64,000 nucleotides of DNA from Coenobita brevimanus (taxonomy: Eukaryota; Arthropoda; Malacostraca; Decapoda; Coenobitidae), in NCBI GenBank assembly GCA_032717465.1, contig CM064666.1, positions 20,594,732 through 20,658,731 on the forward strand, written 5' to 3'. Shown in pieces: positions 35,054-45,108 of the stretch. The position numbers and the translations under genes are program-made. Within the stretch, counting starts at the first letter, position 1; the number at the start of each line of letters is the position of its first letter. The notes beneath the pieces were generated by a model. That model saw nothing but the letters and a program-made list of their open reading frames with translations, was not told the DNA's origin and searched no databases.

Positions 35054-36187
35054 TCAGTTCACCATGCTGTTCCTTGCACCCCCCTCCGTCTTCTCTTCCT
35101 TCCACACACCACATGCTGCACATATTTCTTCTGTAAATATGCTACACACACCTTCCACGTCTCCCATCTGCTCTAATTCATATTTGCCCAATCGTTCCTC
35201 CACTTCTCTCTTATACTCTGCCTTTTTCTCATCGTCTTGTAACCTTTCCACTCTCTTTGCAACTACTCCTTCCTCTCGTCTTTCCCTTCTTCTATTTCTC
35301 CATTCTAATTGGACCTTGATTCTGGCCACCACCAAGTAGTGGTCAGAAAGTCCACTCCCCCAACCTCTATAAACTCTTGCATCCATTACACATCTTCGCA
35401 TCCTTTCATCCACACACACATAATCAATCATTGCCTTCCTTTCATTCAGTTCACCACCCACCCTTCTCATCACTCGCCATGGATACCTGTGGATCATTTA
35501 ATGCCTGAAGAGGGTACTGGCTACCACCAACCCCCTCCCAGCACAAATGTCCACTAACGCACTCCCATTCTCATCTATCTCAGCAGGCACACCCCACTCA
35601 CCAACTATTCCATCCACCTTCGCATTCCCAACTTTACCATTCATATCACCAATCAAAAACACTCTCTCATTCCTTCCAAACTTTTCCATGCACACTTCTA
35701 CATTTGTCCAGAACTCTTCTCTCACTCTTCTAGCATGATCTTGCGTTGGCGCATACACACACACAATCGCCCACATTTGTATTCCAACTTTCAACTTTAC
35801 GCACACAATCCTTGACCCAACTGATCCATACTGTCTTATGCTCTTCTTCCATCTTTTACTCACAACTATACATACTCCTTCCTTCGCCCTCTCATTCTCG
35901 CCTACTCCTGCACATATACCCCATCCATACTCCCATTCTCTCACACTTTCTCCTCTCCATTTTGTTTCAGTTATTCCACATACATCCACTTTCGCACCCT
36001 CAAGCACCTGGACAATCTCTCTCTCTTTCACCTCATCATTCGCTCCTCTTACATTCCAAGTACCCATTACCAAGTCCTTTGTCCGGTCCTGGGTCGTCAT
36101 CGTTTGGTCAGTCCTTGCCCGAGGCTTATTGTTTGTATTAAGGTCAACTTTGTTAGTTTTTGTTTTTAGTCGACCAAACACTGACAA
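35054..36187 (-). pseudogene. RTE-like ORF: endonuclease
   Basis: Blocks in order are MGTWNVRGAND (near 36065), GITETKWRG (near 35970), VCVYAPTQDH (near 35745), FLIGDMNGKVG (near 35650) and LSDHYLVVARI (near 35345). The Asn, Glu, Asp/Asn and Asp-His catalytic set of APE-type endonucleases is complete. The sole break is a TAA at 35498, where a single base change from Lys would give a stop; the frame is otherwise continuous to 35054. The ~40 residues before MGTWNV are basic and low in complexity. Confidence 0.82.
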
Positions 36188-36200
36188 CCAAACCCAATCT

Positions 36201-37925
36201 AATCTTTAAAGAAATAGGTTGGTATAAATATCAACCAGGCATATAAATTGCACAACCAAATTATATATTTTTTCTTGATCACCCGACCAAAACAACACAG
36301 GAAAAAATAAAATCTGTAGAGCGAGGTACAGGATATCCGAATAATTACCAAGTATACCAACATGATGTATAAATTACATATACCACAGGCAGAAGTGTGA
36401 AATTGTCACGTTTTATCATATCAGGGGAAAATTATCTAGTTCATGCCTACGTTAAGAACTGTGGTGTATCGTTTGTCATTTTTCAAAAGAAGCAACCAAA
36501 TGCAGTACTATAATGTTTTTCTAGAGGCTTAACCACTGTTGTGCACAGGTGCTCCAGCCTGCTCTGTTTCAATCAGGGACGACCTCTGGCTCTGCTAGTG
36601 AGACAGAAGAGTCAGTCATGCAATTTAATAGAAATAATATCATTATGTCCCAAAGAACAAAAAAGTTTAAATCTAAGCATACAAGCAGTATGAATACAGT
36701 AACATGTACCAGAGGTTGTAGATTGAAAATACCATGCCTTATCATATAACAGCAAAATCATCAAGTTACTGTCTCAGTCAAAAATTAATATGGTACAGTA
36801 TAATGTTTGATAACATTTTCCAAAAGAAGCAACAAAATATTGCAATGTTTTTCCAGAGGCTTACCACTCCTATGCACAGGCGATCCAGGCTGCCGTTCAG
36901 AACTGGCACCAGGATATGATAGTGGGAATTAATAGTCAGCCATATTAACAAATAAATAAATAGTACTTTTTATCTGCAGAAAAATCATCACAAAAGAAAG
37001 TTTACTGAGGACTGTTCAATCAACTGATTCATTTTGTTATTTCTTAGATTCCAGTGTTGTGGTTTTGTAAACATTTACCATTTTATTGGCCCTGTTCCCA
37101 AAACTATCACAAAATGACAAAACATTCAAGTTGTTGTAAAGCAGGAATAGCACTAGCCAAACGGAAACTGTTAATAAACAGTTATTATTAAAAGCAAACA
37201 CAGTATTTTGTAGTTATCCACTGTCAGCAAGTGAACAACAAAACTTAGGACATACAATCACACTCCATCTCTGTATTTGGGATCACGAAGCCGGCCACTC
37301 CAGCACCAGGAGATACACACTCTGATATAATAAAGAAATGGAGTCAGATAAGTAACTGAAAGGACTCTTCAGTATTAACATTTTGCAGCACATGGCTGAC
37401 ACCCGTTGTAGTAAAAGGTAAACTGTCCTTCCACGTTAGAAATTATGTGAATTGACATTAATAGGCATGTAATCTATTCCTTACCCATACGGTATTTTTC
37501 GTAGGCAGTTTTGTCCAATACCAGACACTGACAGTGGCTGCAATGAATTACAACGACTTTCCATGCCATGATTGTGCAGAGGTGGGGAAGTACTCCACAG
37601 TTGTCTGTTCGTGGGAATAACTGAAAGAGAAAACAAACCCTCATTATACACTCTTTAAATCCGCATAGCCTTTACTTTCATCATACGAAAAAGATTACTT
37701 AATTGAAATGAAGAGGATATTGTAGCAAAATTTTCATTTATGACGTATTAGTATTAAAAAACCGTTCGCTCTTCCAAAATTCGCAGAAAAATACCCTGGT
37801 ATATAATGGCCTGTTACCCTTTCCACAACCCTGCTCTAAAGCAATTTAAGCTGTCAGATGTTGCCAGAGAGACCCACCTCTCCAAATAGTTCCAACCGCG
37901 ATGGAGGCTGCGACAAACCCCCCTT
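36201..37925. repeat. diverged tandem duplication, period ~336 bp
   Basis: Two units spanning roughly 36370-36700 and 36700-37010 share several landmarks in order: ttatcatat, (c)aaaagaagcaac (36484 and 36821), aatgtttttc(t/c)agaggctta (near 36513 and 36845), cacaggtgctcc/cacaggcgatcc and agtcagtcat/agtcagccat. A relative of the last part is at 19645-19735. The rest to 37925 shows nothing recognisable. The units do not look coding. Confidence 0.5.
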
Positions 37926-38300
37926 TCACCCCCACACTTTCGCTCTCGAAAGCGCTGTCACATTCCGTGGTACTCCAGCTGTTGAAACGCAGCCCTGGTG
38001 GTCGTGAACTGTCATCCAAAATTTTTCATCATCACAAATGAGTTCCTTTAGCCACATGACAGTCCCAGGTCGTTCCCACTGTTCGTTGAGCTTGCCAATA
38101 TCCCTCAAATATTTCGGTAGGAATGACAGGTCCTGAAGCCTCGGTTTCTGAAGTCCGAGCACAATTTCTGGCGTCAGTGCATCAAAGATCTGGAGATGGT
38201 GAATTTTTGAGGGCAGCCTTTGTTGCAACAATGTAATTAGCTGAATCAGGAAGTCACGACCATACTTAACTGTGTCAACAATTCTGGGGTCAACCTCTTA
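37926..38300 (-). pseudogene. hAT-like transposase-derived fragment (tentative)
   Basis: About 110 codons on the minus strand look like true protein: an amphipathic helix (YGRDFLIQLITLLQQRL), then QIFDALTPEIVL, LQDLSFLPKYL and WLKELICDDEKFW. The pattern recalls the middle of hAT-derived proteins found as many copies in invertebrates, but I cannot name a catalytic residue here. The upstream frame fades into stops beyond 38300 and a stop closes it at 37926. It may be an exon of a domesticated gene or a transposon relic. Confidence 0.3.
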
Positions 38301-38395
38301 TTTGTCAATACGATGTTAAATTGCACACTGAAGTACACTGCTTGCAACGGCAGATGGTTGCGATCGCCATCCACCTATAAATAACATGTTTAATA

Positions 38396-38550
38396 ATGAG
38401 TATAAGGAGTGGCAATAATTATACTACTATTACTACTATTATTATTATAACTAGTATTAGTATTTATATCACAGTAAACTCAGTCACGCATATAAACATA
38501 TTTCTTGTCAGAAATTTGTTTATTCGATTCCTCACTCCGGGCACCAAAAA
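38396..38550 (-). other. BEL internal stub beyond the 3' LTR
   Basis: Adjacent to the BEL 3' LTR, and outside it, is a copy of the primer-binding site (cctcactccgggcaccaaaaa, 38530-38550) plus ~25 bp that also match the leader inside the 5' LTR (57515-57556). A 3' LTR should be followed by host DNA, so this is the start of another internal region, now lost beyond a (TAT)n-like stretch at 38415-38450. Confidence 0.6.
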
Positions 38551-40689
38551 TGTGTCAGAAAATTCTTATACACTCCTTTGTTTGACGAGTGTTTGTCTAA
38601 CACGACCTAAATAAATTCACATGAGTCTCTTAGGAGGATTAGGTGTTATTGATACTCCAACTCACCTAGTTATTATTCTCCTATCTCCTAGCTAATTCCC
38701 CATAGAATTGGCCAATTCATAAAGGTGACTTAGCTAGAAGGAGTCGGACAACAGATGACGACGAACCTGACGTTTAGGTCGGTTGCTTTGGCTGACAAGC
38801 GTCCTTGAGGTGCGAATTTACAGAGTGCTAACTCAATGAGTTTTAGGAGCAGAGTGACAACATGGCGAGCTTCTTCTTTCCTCACAGGATTTGAAGGGGT
38901 GCCAATTATTTTTTAATTACAATGCTAAATACAGTTAGATTACATCATGAATCCAACAACTTAATTAGTGATAGACAATATGGCTTTCGCCACGAAAGAT
39001 CCACCATTGACATACACAATCTCTTAACTCATACCATCCATCAATCAATTGATCATTTTGGAGAAACTCATGCAGTAGCTCTTGATATCTCTAAAGCTTT
39101 CGACAGAGTATGGCACCGTTCCCTGCTGTCCAAACTCCCTTGCTATGGACTAACGTCTTTTGTTCCTTTGATTTCTTCATATCTTAGTGACTGGAAAATA
39201 AGAGTAAAAGTAGATGATGTATATTCCAATTTCCACTCAATTAACGCCGGCGTGCCGCAAGGATCAGTTCTGGCACCAACCCTATTTCTGGTTCATTTTA
39301 ATGATCTCTTATCTGTCACCCACAATCCCATTCACTCATATGCAGATGACTCAACACTACATACTTCATTCACACTCAGACACCCATTTACAAAGTCTAA
39401 TATCTCTACCTCTCAACTCAGTACAGCCGTCTCCATAAATCAAGATCTATCTACCATCAGTGAATGGGGACAAAACAACCTTGTCTCTTTTAATGGTAGT
39501 AAAACTAAACATATACAATTTACTAATAGACAGATATTGCCAGATTCGTACATTACCTTCAGTGCTACTAATATTCTCATCTCCAAAAGTATTGAAATTC
39601 TTGGCGTTTCACTTAACAGTGCCCTCAGCTGGACCTCTCATGTCAGATCACTTGCCAAAACCGCCTCAAAGAAACTTGGATTATTGTACAGAGTCCATAA
39701 CTTCTTCGCCGATGAGCAGTTAGCTATAATTTATAAGAGTCATGTGCACTCTCAGCTTGAATATTGCTCACCCTTGTGGAATGGTTGTGGAGAGGTTGCA
39801 GAACAAAGCTGTTAGAATCATTACTAACCCTGTCATTACATATAAACTGAATGGTTGTGGAGAGGTTGCATTAAGACAACTAGACAAACTTCAGAACAAA
39901 GCTGTTAAAATCATTAACAACCCTGTCATTACATATAAACTACCTCCCCTGCAAGTAAGAAGGAATGTTGCCTCCCTTGCATTATTTTACAGATATTTTT
40001 GTGGCAAATGCTCAGACGAAGTTGCGTCTATGGTGCCACCTCTCCATGCCTTCCCCCGTGCTACACGGGCATCTGGTAGCACTCATGACTGGCATGTCAC
40101 TCAGCCATATTACAGAACTTCTGCCTATCAGAATTCATTCATTCCCCGAACTGCATCTCTCTGGAATTCGCTTCCCCAGAGTTGTTTCCCTCCAAATTTC
40201 AACCCACAGCTGTTCAAGTCTAACTGTTACAGATATTTTATGAACGGAGGACGCCAGTAGTCTGGTGTATGGATTGTTGTTGTTTTTTTACTCATTTGTT
40301 TTTCCTTCCTCCGTTCTGTTATTTATTCAAAAAAAAAAAAAAATGATATATACAGGGCAAATCTAACTAAATAATAGTTCTAATTAAACTAAAGCCAAAC
40401 TAAATAATCCCTTTATCTATGTACATGTGTTAAACCCACATCTGCTTCTTACGTGAGGCTTTTCATCCTCAGGACACGTCATCTACCGCGCAGGCGCAGT
40501 TTAGGTCAATGGAACTTTGCAAAGCAATTACATGTATGTACAATATAGTTGTCCACAAGGGTTAAACGCAGTAGCATTTAATTTGTTAATAATAAGGATT
40601 GTTAAAGAGAACACAATCTCTGGGTTATAAAAACCGCTTGAATAGTTATTAACGATCTCCAGGTTTTCCTGTGCTTCTAACCAAGGACA
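38551..40689 (-). repeat. BEL 3' LTR, split by LINE F
   Basis: The LTR portions 38551-38948 and 40344-40689 together match 57557-58294 nearly base for base. Terminal bases are TGTC...GACACA on the minus strand. A TATA-like TTTATAACC lies on the minus strand near 40625-40633. The integrase end lies just beyond 40690. Confidence 0.85.
38949..40343 (+). mobile_element. LINE F, 5'-truncated CR1/Jockey-group, poly(A)-tailed
   Basis: Inserted in the BEL LTR between catcatga and atgatata; the empty site is preserved in the other LTR at 57950-57960. The RT frame (from about 38922 to 39815) has YGFRHERS, LDISKAFDRVWH (motif A), AGVPQGSVLAP (motif B) and HSYADDSTL (motif C, near 39340). The C-terminal region continues to a stop at 40260 and contains RTASLWNSLP. 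It ends in A15 at 40329-40343. A tandem duplication at 39781-39941 shifts the frame. The TSD is short, about 4 bp (atga). Confidence 0.82.
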
Positions 40690-40774
40690 ACTATTTTAAA
40701 AAGTAAGGAGCGCAACCGCTCTGGAGGAAAATATTTCCCATAGTTTTGGGGCCGGGCGAATATGATATGCTGTA

Positions 40775-42466
40775 TCATGTAATGTGACCCTTAGCCAGGA
40801 GTTCTCTCCATAGGTCTCGAGAACCGTGTGCTGCAGCTCTTCTAGGTCGTGCATCTTGACCCATTTGGTCTCCACCATTCTTTGTCTCAAGGGTAGCCGT
40901 TAACTGAAGGGATACCAGTTTATCAATAGTTTTTATGTTGGCATGTCCTCTACATTTTATTTTTACGAGTCTTAGCACCCCCTTTGAATCTGGATACGTG
41001 GAGATCACTTTAGCTAATGGCCACTGGGATCTTGGTTGTTCTGTTTTTACTAAGACCACATCTTTGTTTATGAAAGACTTGTTGCTGGCAGCCTGAACCC
41101 TATAAAATCTTTCTCGTAGGCTCGAAAGATATTCTTCGCTCCAATGTCTGTTCCAAGTATCCAATATCCTTTTCAGACGTTGATATCCCTCCTGCAGATG
41201 CTGTCCTAATTCATTATTTCCTGTGGTAGGATCATCTACTTCCTCCTGGATATCCACACAAGGCACCGGATGGAGCTTTCTGCCATATAACACATGAGCC
41301 GGTGTCAGTGCCTCAATCGAAATGCTAGCGTCATCTAGATTGGTTAGGGGTCTATCATTAATCCTAGCTTCAATTTCAGTTATCACTGTTCTTAACTCTT
41401 CTCTTGTGATCTTAGTTCTGTGTAAGGTTTTCCTTAGGCAGTTCTTCACAATACCAATCATTCGTTCAGTAAATCCAATTTGCCTTGGCGCTCTTGGAGC
41501 TATGAACTGCCAGGTGCAATTTCGGATTCCCAGCGCCAACATAACCTTTGGGTCATTCATTATATTTAAAAGTAGAGATGATACTCCTAAGAAATTGGTT
41601 CCATTGTCGCTTATTAATTTATTAGGACAAGACCTTCTAGTGGCAAATCTTCTAAAATACGTTCAGGAATGTCTCTGAACTCATATCTTCTGCCATTTCT
41701 AGATGGAATGCCCTTAAGTAGGTGCATGTAAAGACATATACACCTTATGGGGAGTCCCCTCATCCGTAACAGTTACAGGCCCTGTGTAAGACAGGTGGTC
41801 CTGGATAGTTATATGGTCGTTGTTCATACCTCCTACACGTAATGCAACCTCTGAGATCTCTCTTTATGACCTGTCTACCCTTAGGGATCCAATACCTTTC
41901 CCGCATCCGAGCCAAAGTCTGCGGCACACCTCAGTGAAGAGTCAAATCATAGGCTTCCTTTACGATTAACTATACAAAATATCCTTTCTTAGGTAATAAT
42001 ATGCGATGTCTAGTTTGAAGAGGCAAATCAGCCTTTATTATTCAGCCCCAGCATCTAATTAGACCCTTTCCGCCTAAGAACAAGCCTAAATCTCATATCA
42101 GCTTATTCTTGTTCCCAGTGCCTTTTCCTAAAAGGTCATATAACTCTCCATAACTTTTCCCTTGTATCCTTTTCAACCAATATTTCATGGGATCTGACTT
42201 CTGAAACCCCTCTTTCTTTGTCAAAAATTTAACTAATTTAGTGGTGTTAATACAGTAAGTTGTCTTATCGATGACCATCTGCTAATGTCAGTTACTTCTG
42301 GCTCAGGTACTACAGGTTCCAAGTTTACTACACCAACCTCAGCAATACTGTTCTGTTTCTGCTCAGGCCAATCCTTAGTGAGTAACCAGTTAGGACTTTT
42401 AAACCACAAGTTATCTTTGATCAGTCTCTTTAGTTCGACACCTGAGTAATGATGCATTGTCCTTTC
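40775..42466 (-). pseudogene. BEL pol: RNase H-integrase linker, integrase and DUF5641-like C-terminus
   Basis: From 5' to 3': a linker typical of BEL (ELKRLIKDNLWFKSPNWL, near 42430), an H2C2-like finger and integrase core with many stops between 41570 and 42090, then a readable segment from 41560. The readable segment includes IAPRAPRQIGFTERMIGIVKNCL (third acidic residue region), INDRPLT and ALTPAHVLYGR. The C-terminal Pao domain follows with ERFYRVQ, VVLVKTEQPRSQWPLAKVI and GVLRLVKIK. It ends about 85 bp before the 3' LTR, so the element's 3' end is complete. Confidence 0.82.
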
Positions 42467-42474
42467 TCCTCAGC
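42467..42474. repeat. probable TSD of LINE E, 5' side
   Basis: tcctcagc here recurs at 52265-52272 directly after the LINE E tail. At 8 bp it is short but correctly placed. Confidence 0.55.
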
Positions 42475-44290
42475 CTCTTTAATAGAATCTGGAAGGAATC
42501 TACTCTTCCTTCCTCTTGGCGTGTCCTGCCATTCCAGAAACCGGGGAAGCCAGGTTACAGTCCCCTGGAGTATCAGCCAATCGCCTTAACATCTTGCCTG
42601 TGTTAATTTTTTGAAAAAATGGTCAACACGTGCCTTATGTATTTCCTAGAAAGGAACGAATGTCTTCCTCCATGTCAGTCTGGTTTTCGAAAATATCGCT
42701 CAACAACAGATGCACTAGTCCGTCTTGAGGCTGCAGCTTGTGATGCTTTTGCTAGGCAGCAGCATCTGGTGTGCGTTTTCTTTGATCTAGAAAAGGCATA
42801 TGATACTTCATGGCAGTTTGGTATCTTCCAGCAACTCCATTCTTTAGGTTTATGTGGCAGGCTGCCCCTATTTATAGTAAATTTTCTGCATGACCGCTCA
42901 TTCAGGGTTAGGGTTGGTGTCACCCTGTCTTCTTCATACCATCAGGAGGAAGGGATGGCTCAAGGGAGTGTCCTCAGTGTGACCCTTTTCACTATAGCTT
43001 TGGATGGTATTGTGTCCTCCTTTCCAGAAGGGGTGTCAGCCTCACTGTATGTTGATGATTTGGCTCTTTGGTATGCTGCCTCCCGAATGTCTGTGGCTGA
43101 ACGCCGCATGCAGCTCGCTCTGGACAGGGACTCTCGGTGGGCCACCATGCACGGCTTCCGTTTCTCCCCAATGAAGATGGTGGCCTCGCATTTCTGCCGT
43201 TTGAGAAGTGTACACCCAGACCCAGACCTCCAGATATATGGCCACAGGGTGCGATGTGTGGATGAGGCAAGGGTTCTTGGTCTTGTCTTTGACAGGAGAC
43301 TGACGTGGACACCATATATCCGTTCTTTACGACTATTGTGCCTCCATGCCCTGTCTCTCCTACGGACTCTATCTCACTTGTCTTGGGGCGCTGACAGAAC
43401 TATCCTGCTCCGCCTTTACCGTGCCTTAGTAAGGAGTAAATTGGACTATGGGTGTGTGGTATACTCTTCTGCCACTGAGGCAAGGCTGTGGCCACTCAAT
43501 TCTGTTCATCATGCTGGGATTCGTTTGTCAACTGGGGCTTTCCGGTCTCCTCCGATTGAAAGTTTTTTGGTTGATGCAAATGAACCACCACTGGATCTCC
43601 GCCAGCAGTCCTTAATGGTGCAATGTTGGCACAGCCTTCACCGTTTTCCAGCCTCACTGAGTTGTAAGGCTATCTCCGAGGTCGGTCTTCTCCCTTTTTA
43701 TAACACCCACCCTCGCTATATACACCCGTTTGGGTACAGACTGAGGGTTGCCATGGGGGAGTTGGGTGTTCAGTCCTACCCTGTTTGCCCTATGCATGTC
43801 CCGCGAGTGGCTCCCTGGCTTCTTCCAAAGGTACAGCCATGTGATTACTTTCTGGAAAGGAAGGCCTCCCTTTCCTCACAGGCAGCTTTGTCCTATTTTT
43901 TAGAACACGCTTCTGCTCATAATGATTCAATCCCTGTATATACTGATGACTCTAAATCCCGTGTGGGGACAGGTTTTGGTGTAATTTTTCGTGATTTTAG
44001 CCGTGGTGGGAGTCTCCCTCCTTCTGCATCTGTTTTTACTGCTGAAATTACTGCCATATTAGTCGCAGTTGAATTGATATTTAGTTTTCCTCCAGCTTCT
44101 TTTACCATTTTTAGTGACTCAGCCAGTGCTTTACAAGCTTTGTCACGTGGATTTCCATCACATCCCCTAGGCCTGTCTGTCTTGGAATGGCTCTGCTTAT
44201 TAGGTAGGCGAGGATACTCTGTACAACTGTGTTGGGTCCCTGCACATGTGGGGGTCGAGGGCAATGAGCGTGCCGACTCTTTGGCGAGAG
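42475..44290 (+). pseudogene. LINE E ORF2: RT and RNase H
   Basis: A TAA near 42604 lies early (SCLC, stop, FFEKM), and after it ~560 codons are continuous. RT blocks are CQSGFRKYRSTTDAL, FFDLEKAYDTSW, EGMAQGSVLSV and SLYVDDLALWY (near 43050). The thumb includes FDRRLTWTPYI and LSWGADRT. RNase H reads VYTDDSKSRVGTGFGV (near 43940; the usual DGS is DDS), FTAEITAIL, FSDSASAL and CWVPAHVGVEGNERADSLAR (near 44240), where the LTR inserts. The long open frame indicates E was inactivated fairly recently apart from its truncation. Confidence 0.87.
44286..44290. repeat. TSD of solo LTR, left
   Basis: gagag precedes the TGTCACG terminus and equals gagag at 51558-51562. Confidence 0.7.
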
Positions 44291-44927
44291 TGTCACGGGG
44301 TTTTTAACTTATATATAATATTAAAGGATAATTTTTAATAATACTGATAGCAGGACAATGAATTGTCTTGCTAAAAAATCAAGCAATGATTACTTTATGC
44401 TGGCTTGCTTTGCCGATTCTCTCAGGACGAGAATTTATAAACTTTCTCAACAGTATGCAGCAGAGACTAATTCCTCACAATTGCTGTTTGTTAGTACTGT
44501 TAGCCTCTGGAGAAAGTGACTTCACCCTTGACAATCAATAACTATGCTATTAATGATAACAGATTCTTGCTGATGCATTAACTCCTAGATGGCACAAAGG
44601 ATTTTGAGCTTAATACGAAAGGACTGGCCTAAATACCAGTTATGAATAGCAAAGCGTTTATGCAAGCTAGGAGCTATAAGTGAAATCAGCTTAATATGGA
44701 AAATAAAACACGAGTTTACATTACATTAAGCTCGAGAAAAAGAACTGTTAAATTTATTGATTACAAAGAAATAAATTTACGTTACATTTCAAAATTAATT
44801 CAAAATAAGATCGCACTCACTCGCTCACTCAAAAGCTAAACTCTTAAACCTAGGAAAAAACGAAAAGAAAATACTGGTCAAAGAGTGGACTAAGCGGATG
44901 ACTGGGCGTCGTTACTGGAAGGACACT

Positions 44928-44940
44928 GCACTCGCTAAGT
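44928..44940. repeat. TSD of LINE D, 3' side
   Basis: gcactcgctaagt recurs at 51184-51196; the first g may belong to the element's 5' G-run, so the TSD is 12-13 bp. Confidence 0.85.
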
Positions 44941-44968
44941 GATTGATTGATTGATTGTAGTAAAAACT

Positions 44969-44999
44969 GGCGGCGCAACTGCTAAGGTCATATGCCGCC
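44969..44999 (-). other. 3' UTR hairpin of LINE D
   Basis: Arms 44969-44974 (ggcggc) and 44994-44999 (gccgcc) pair perfectly over 6 bp and enclose a 19-nt loop. On the minus strand the loop begins atatgacc, as in copies A and E. Confidence 0.65.
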
Positions 45000-45108
45000 G
45001 GACAACAAGCTAAAACACATGACAAATAAATAGTGCAGAGTTAATAACTTTTTCTAGAAATAATACACTGAAAATAATAAAAGAATAGTTAAAAGAGAAA
45101 ACAATTTC

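Larger units (their letters stand above)
33107..36200 (-). mobile_element. RTE-like LINE, nearly complete (few lesions)
   Basis: A ~3.1-kb minus-strand element with endonuclease and RT in one ORF2-type frame, no RNase H, and a (ATAG)n tail at 33107-33120 directly after ggcgtctggcaat. Single-ORF organisation, 3-kb size, the RTE/BovB-like endonuclease and a short-unit tail all fit RTE. Only about five lesions disrupt the frame, so it is younger than copy A or the CR1-like element. No TSD was identified with confidence. Confidence 0.8.

Noticed and set aside
33496..36209. Several plus-strand Ser/Pro/Thr/His-rich ORFs over the RTE-like LINE
   Set aside because: Antisense shadows of the minus-strand endonuclease/RT frame, with no motifs of their own.
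40775..42466. Considered Gypsy identity for the integrase-bearing segment at 40.8-42.5 kb
   Set aside because: The C-terminal DUF5641-like region, the gag and protease style at 54.7-56.7 kb, and the LTR pairing fit BEL/Pao.
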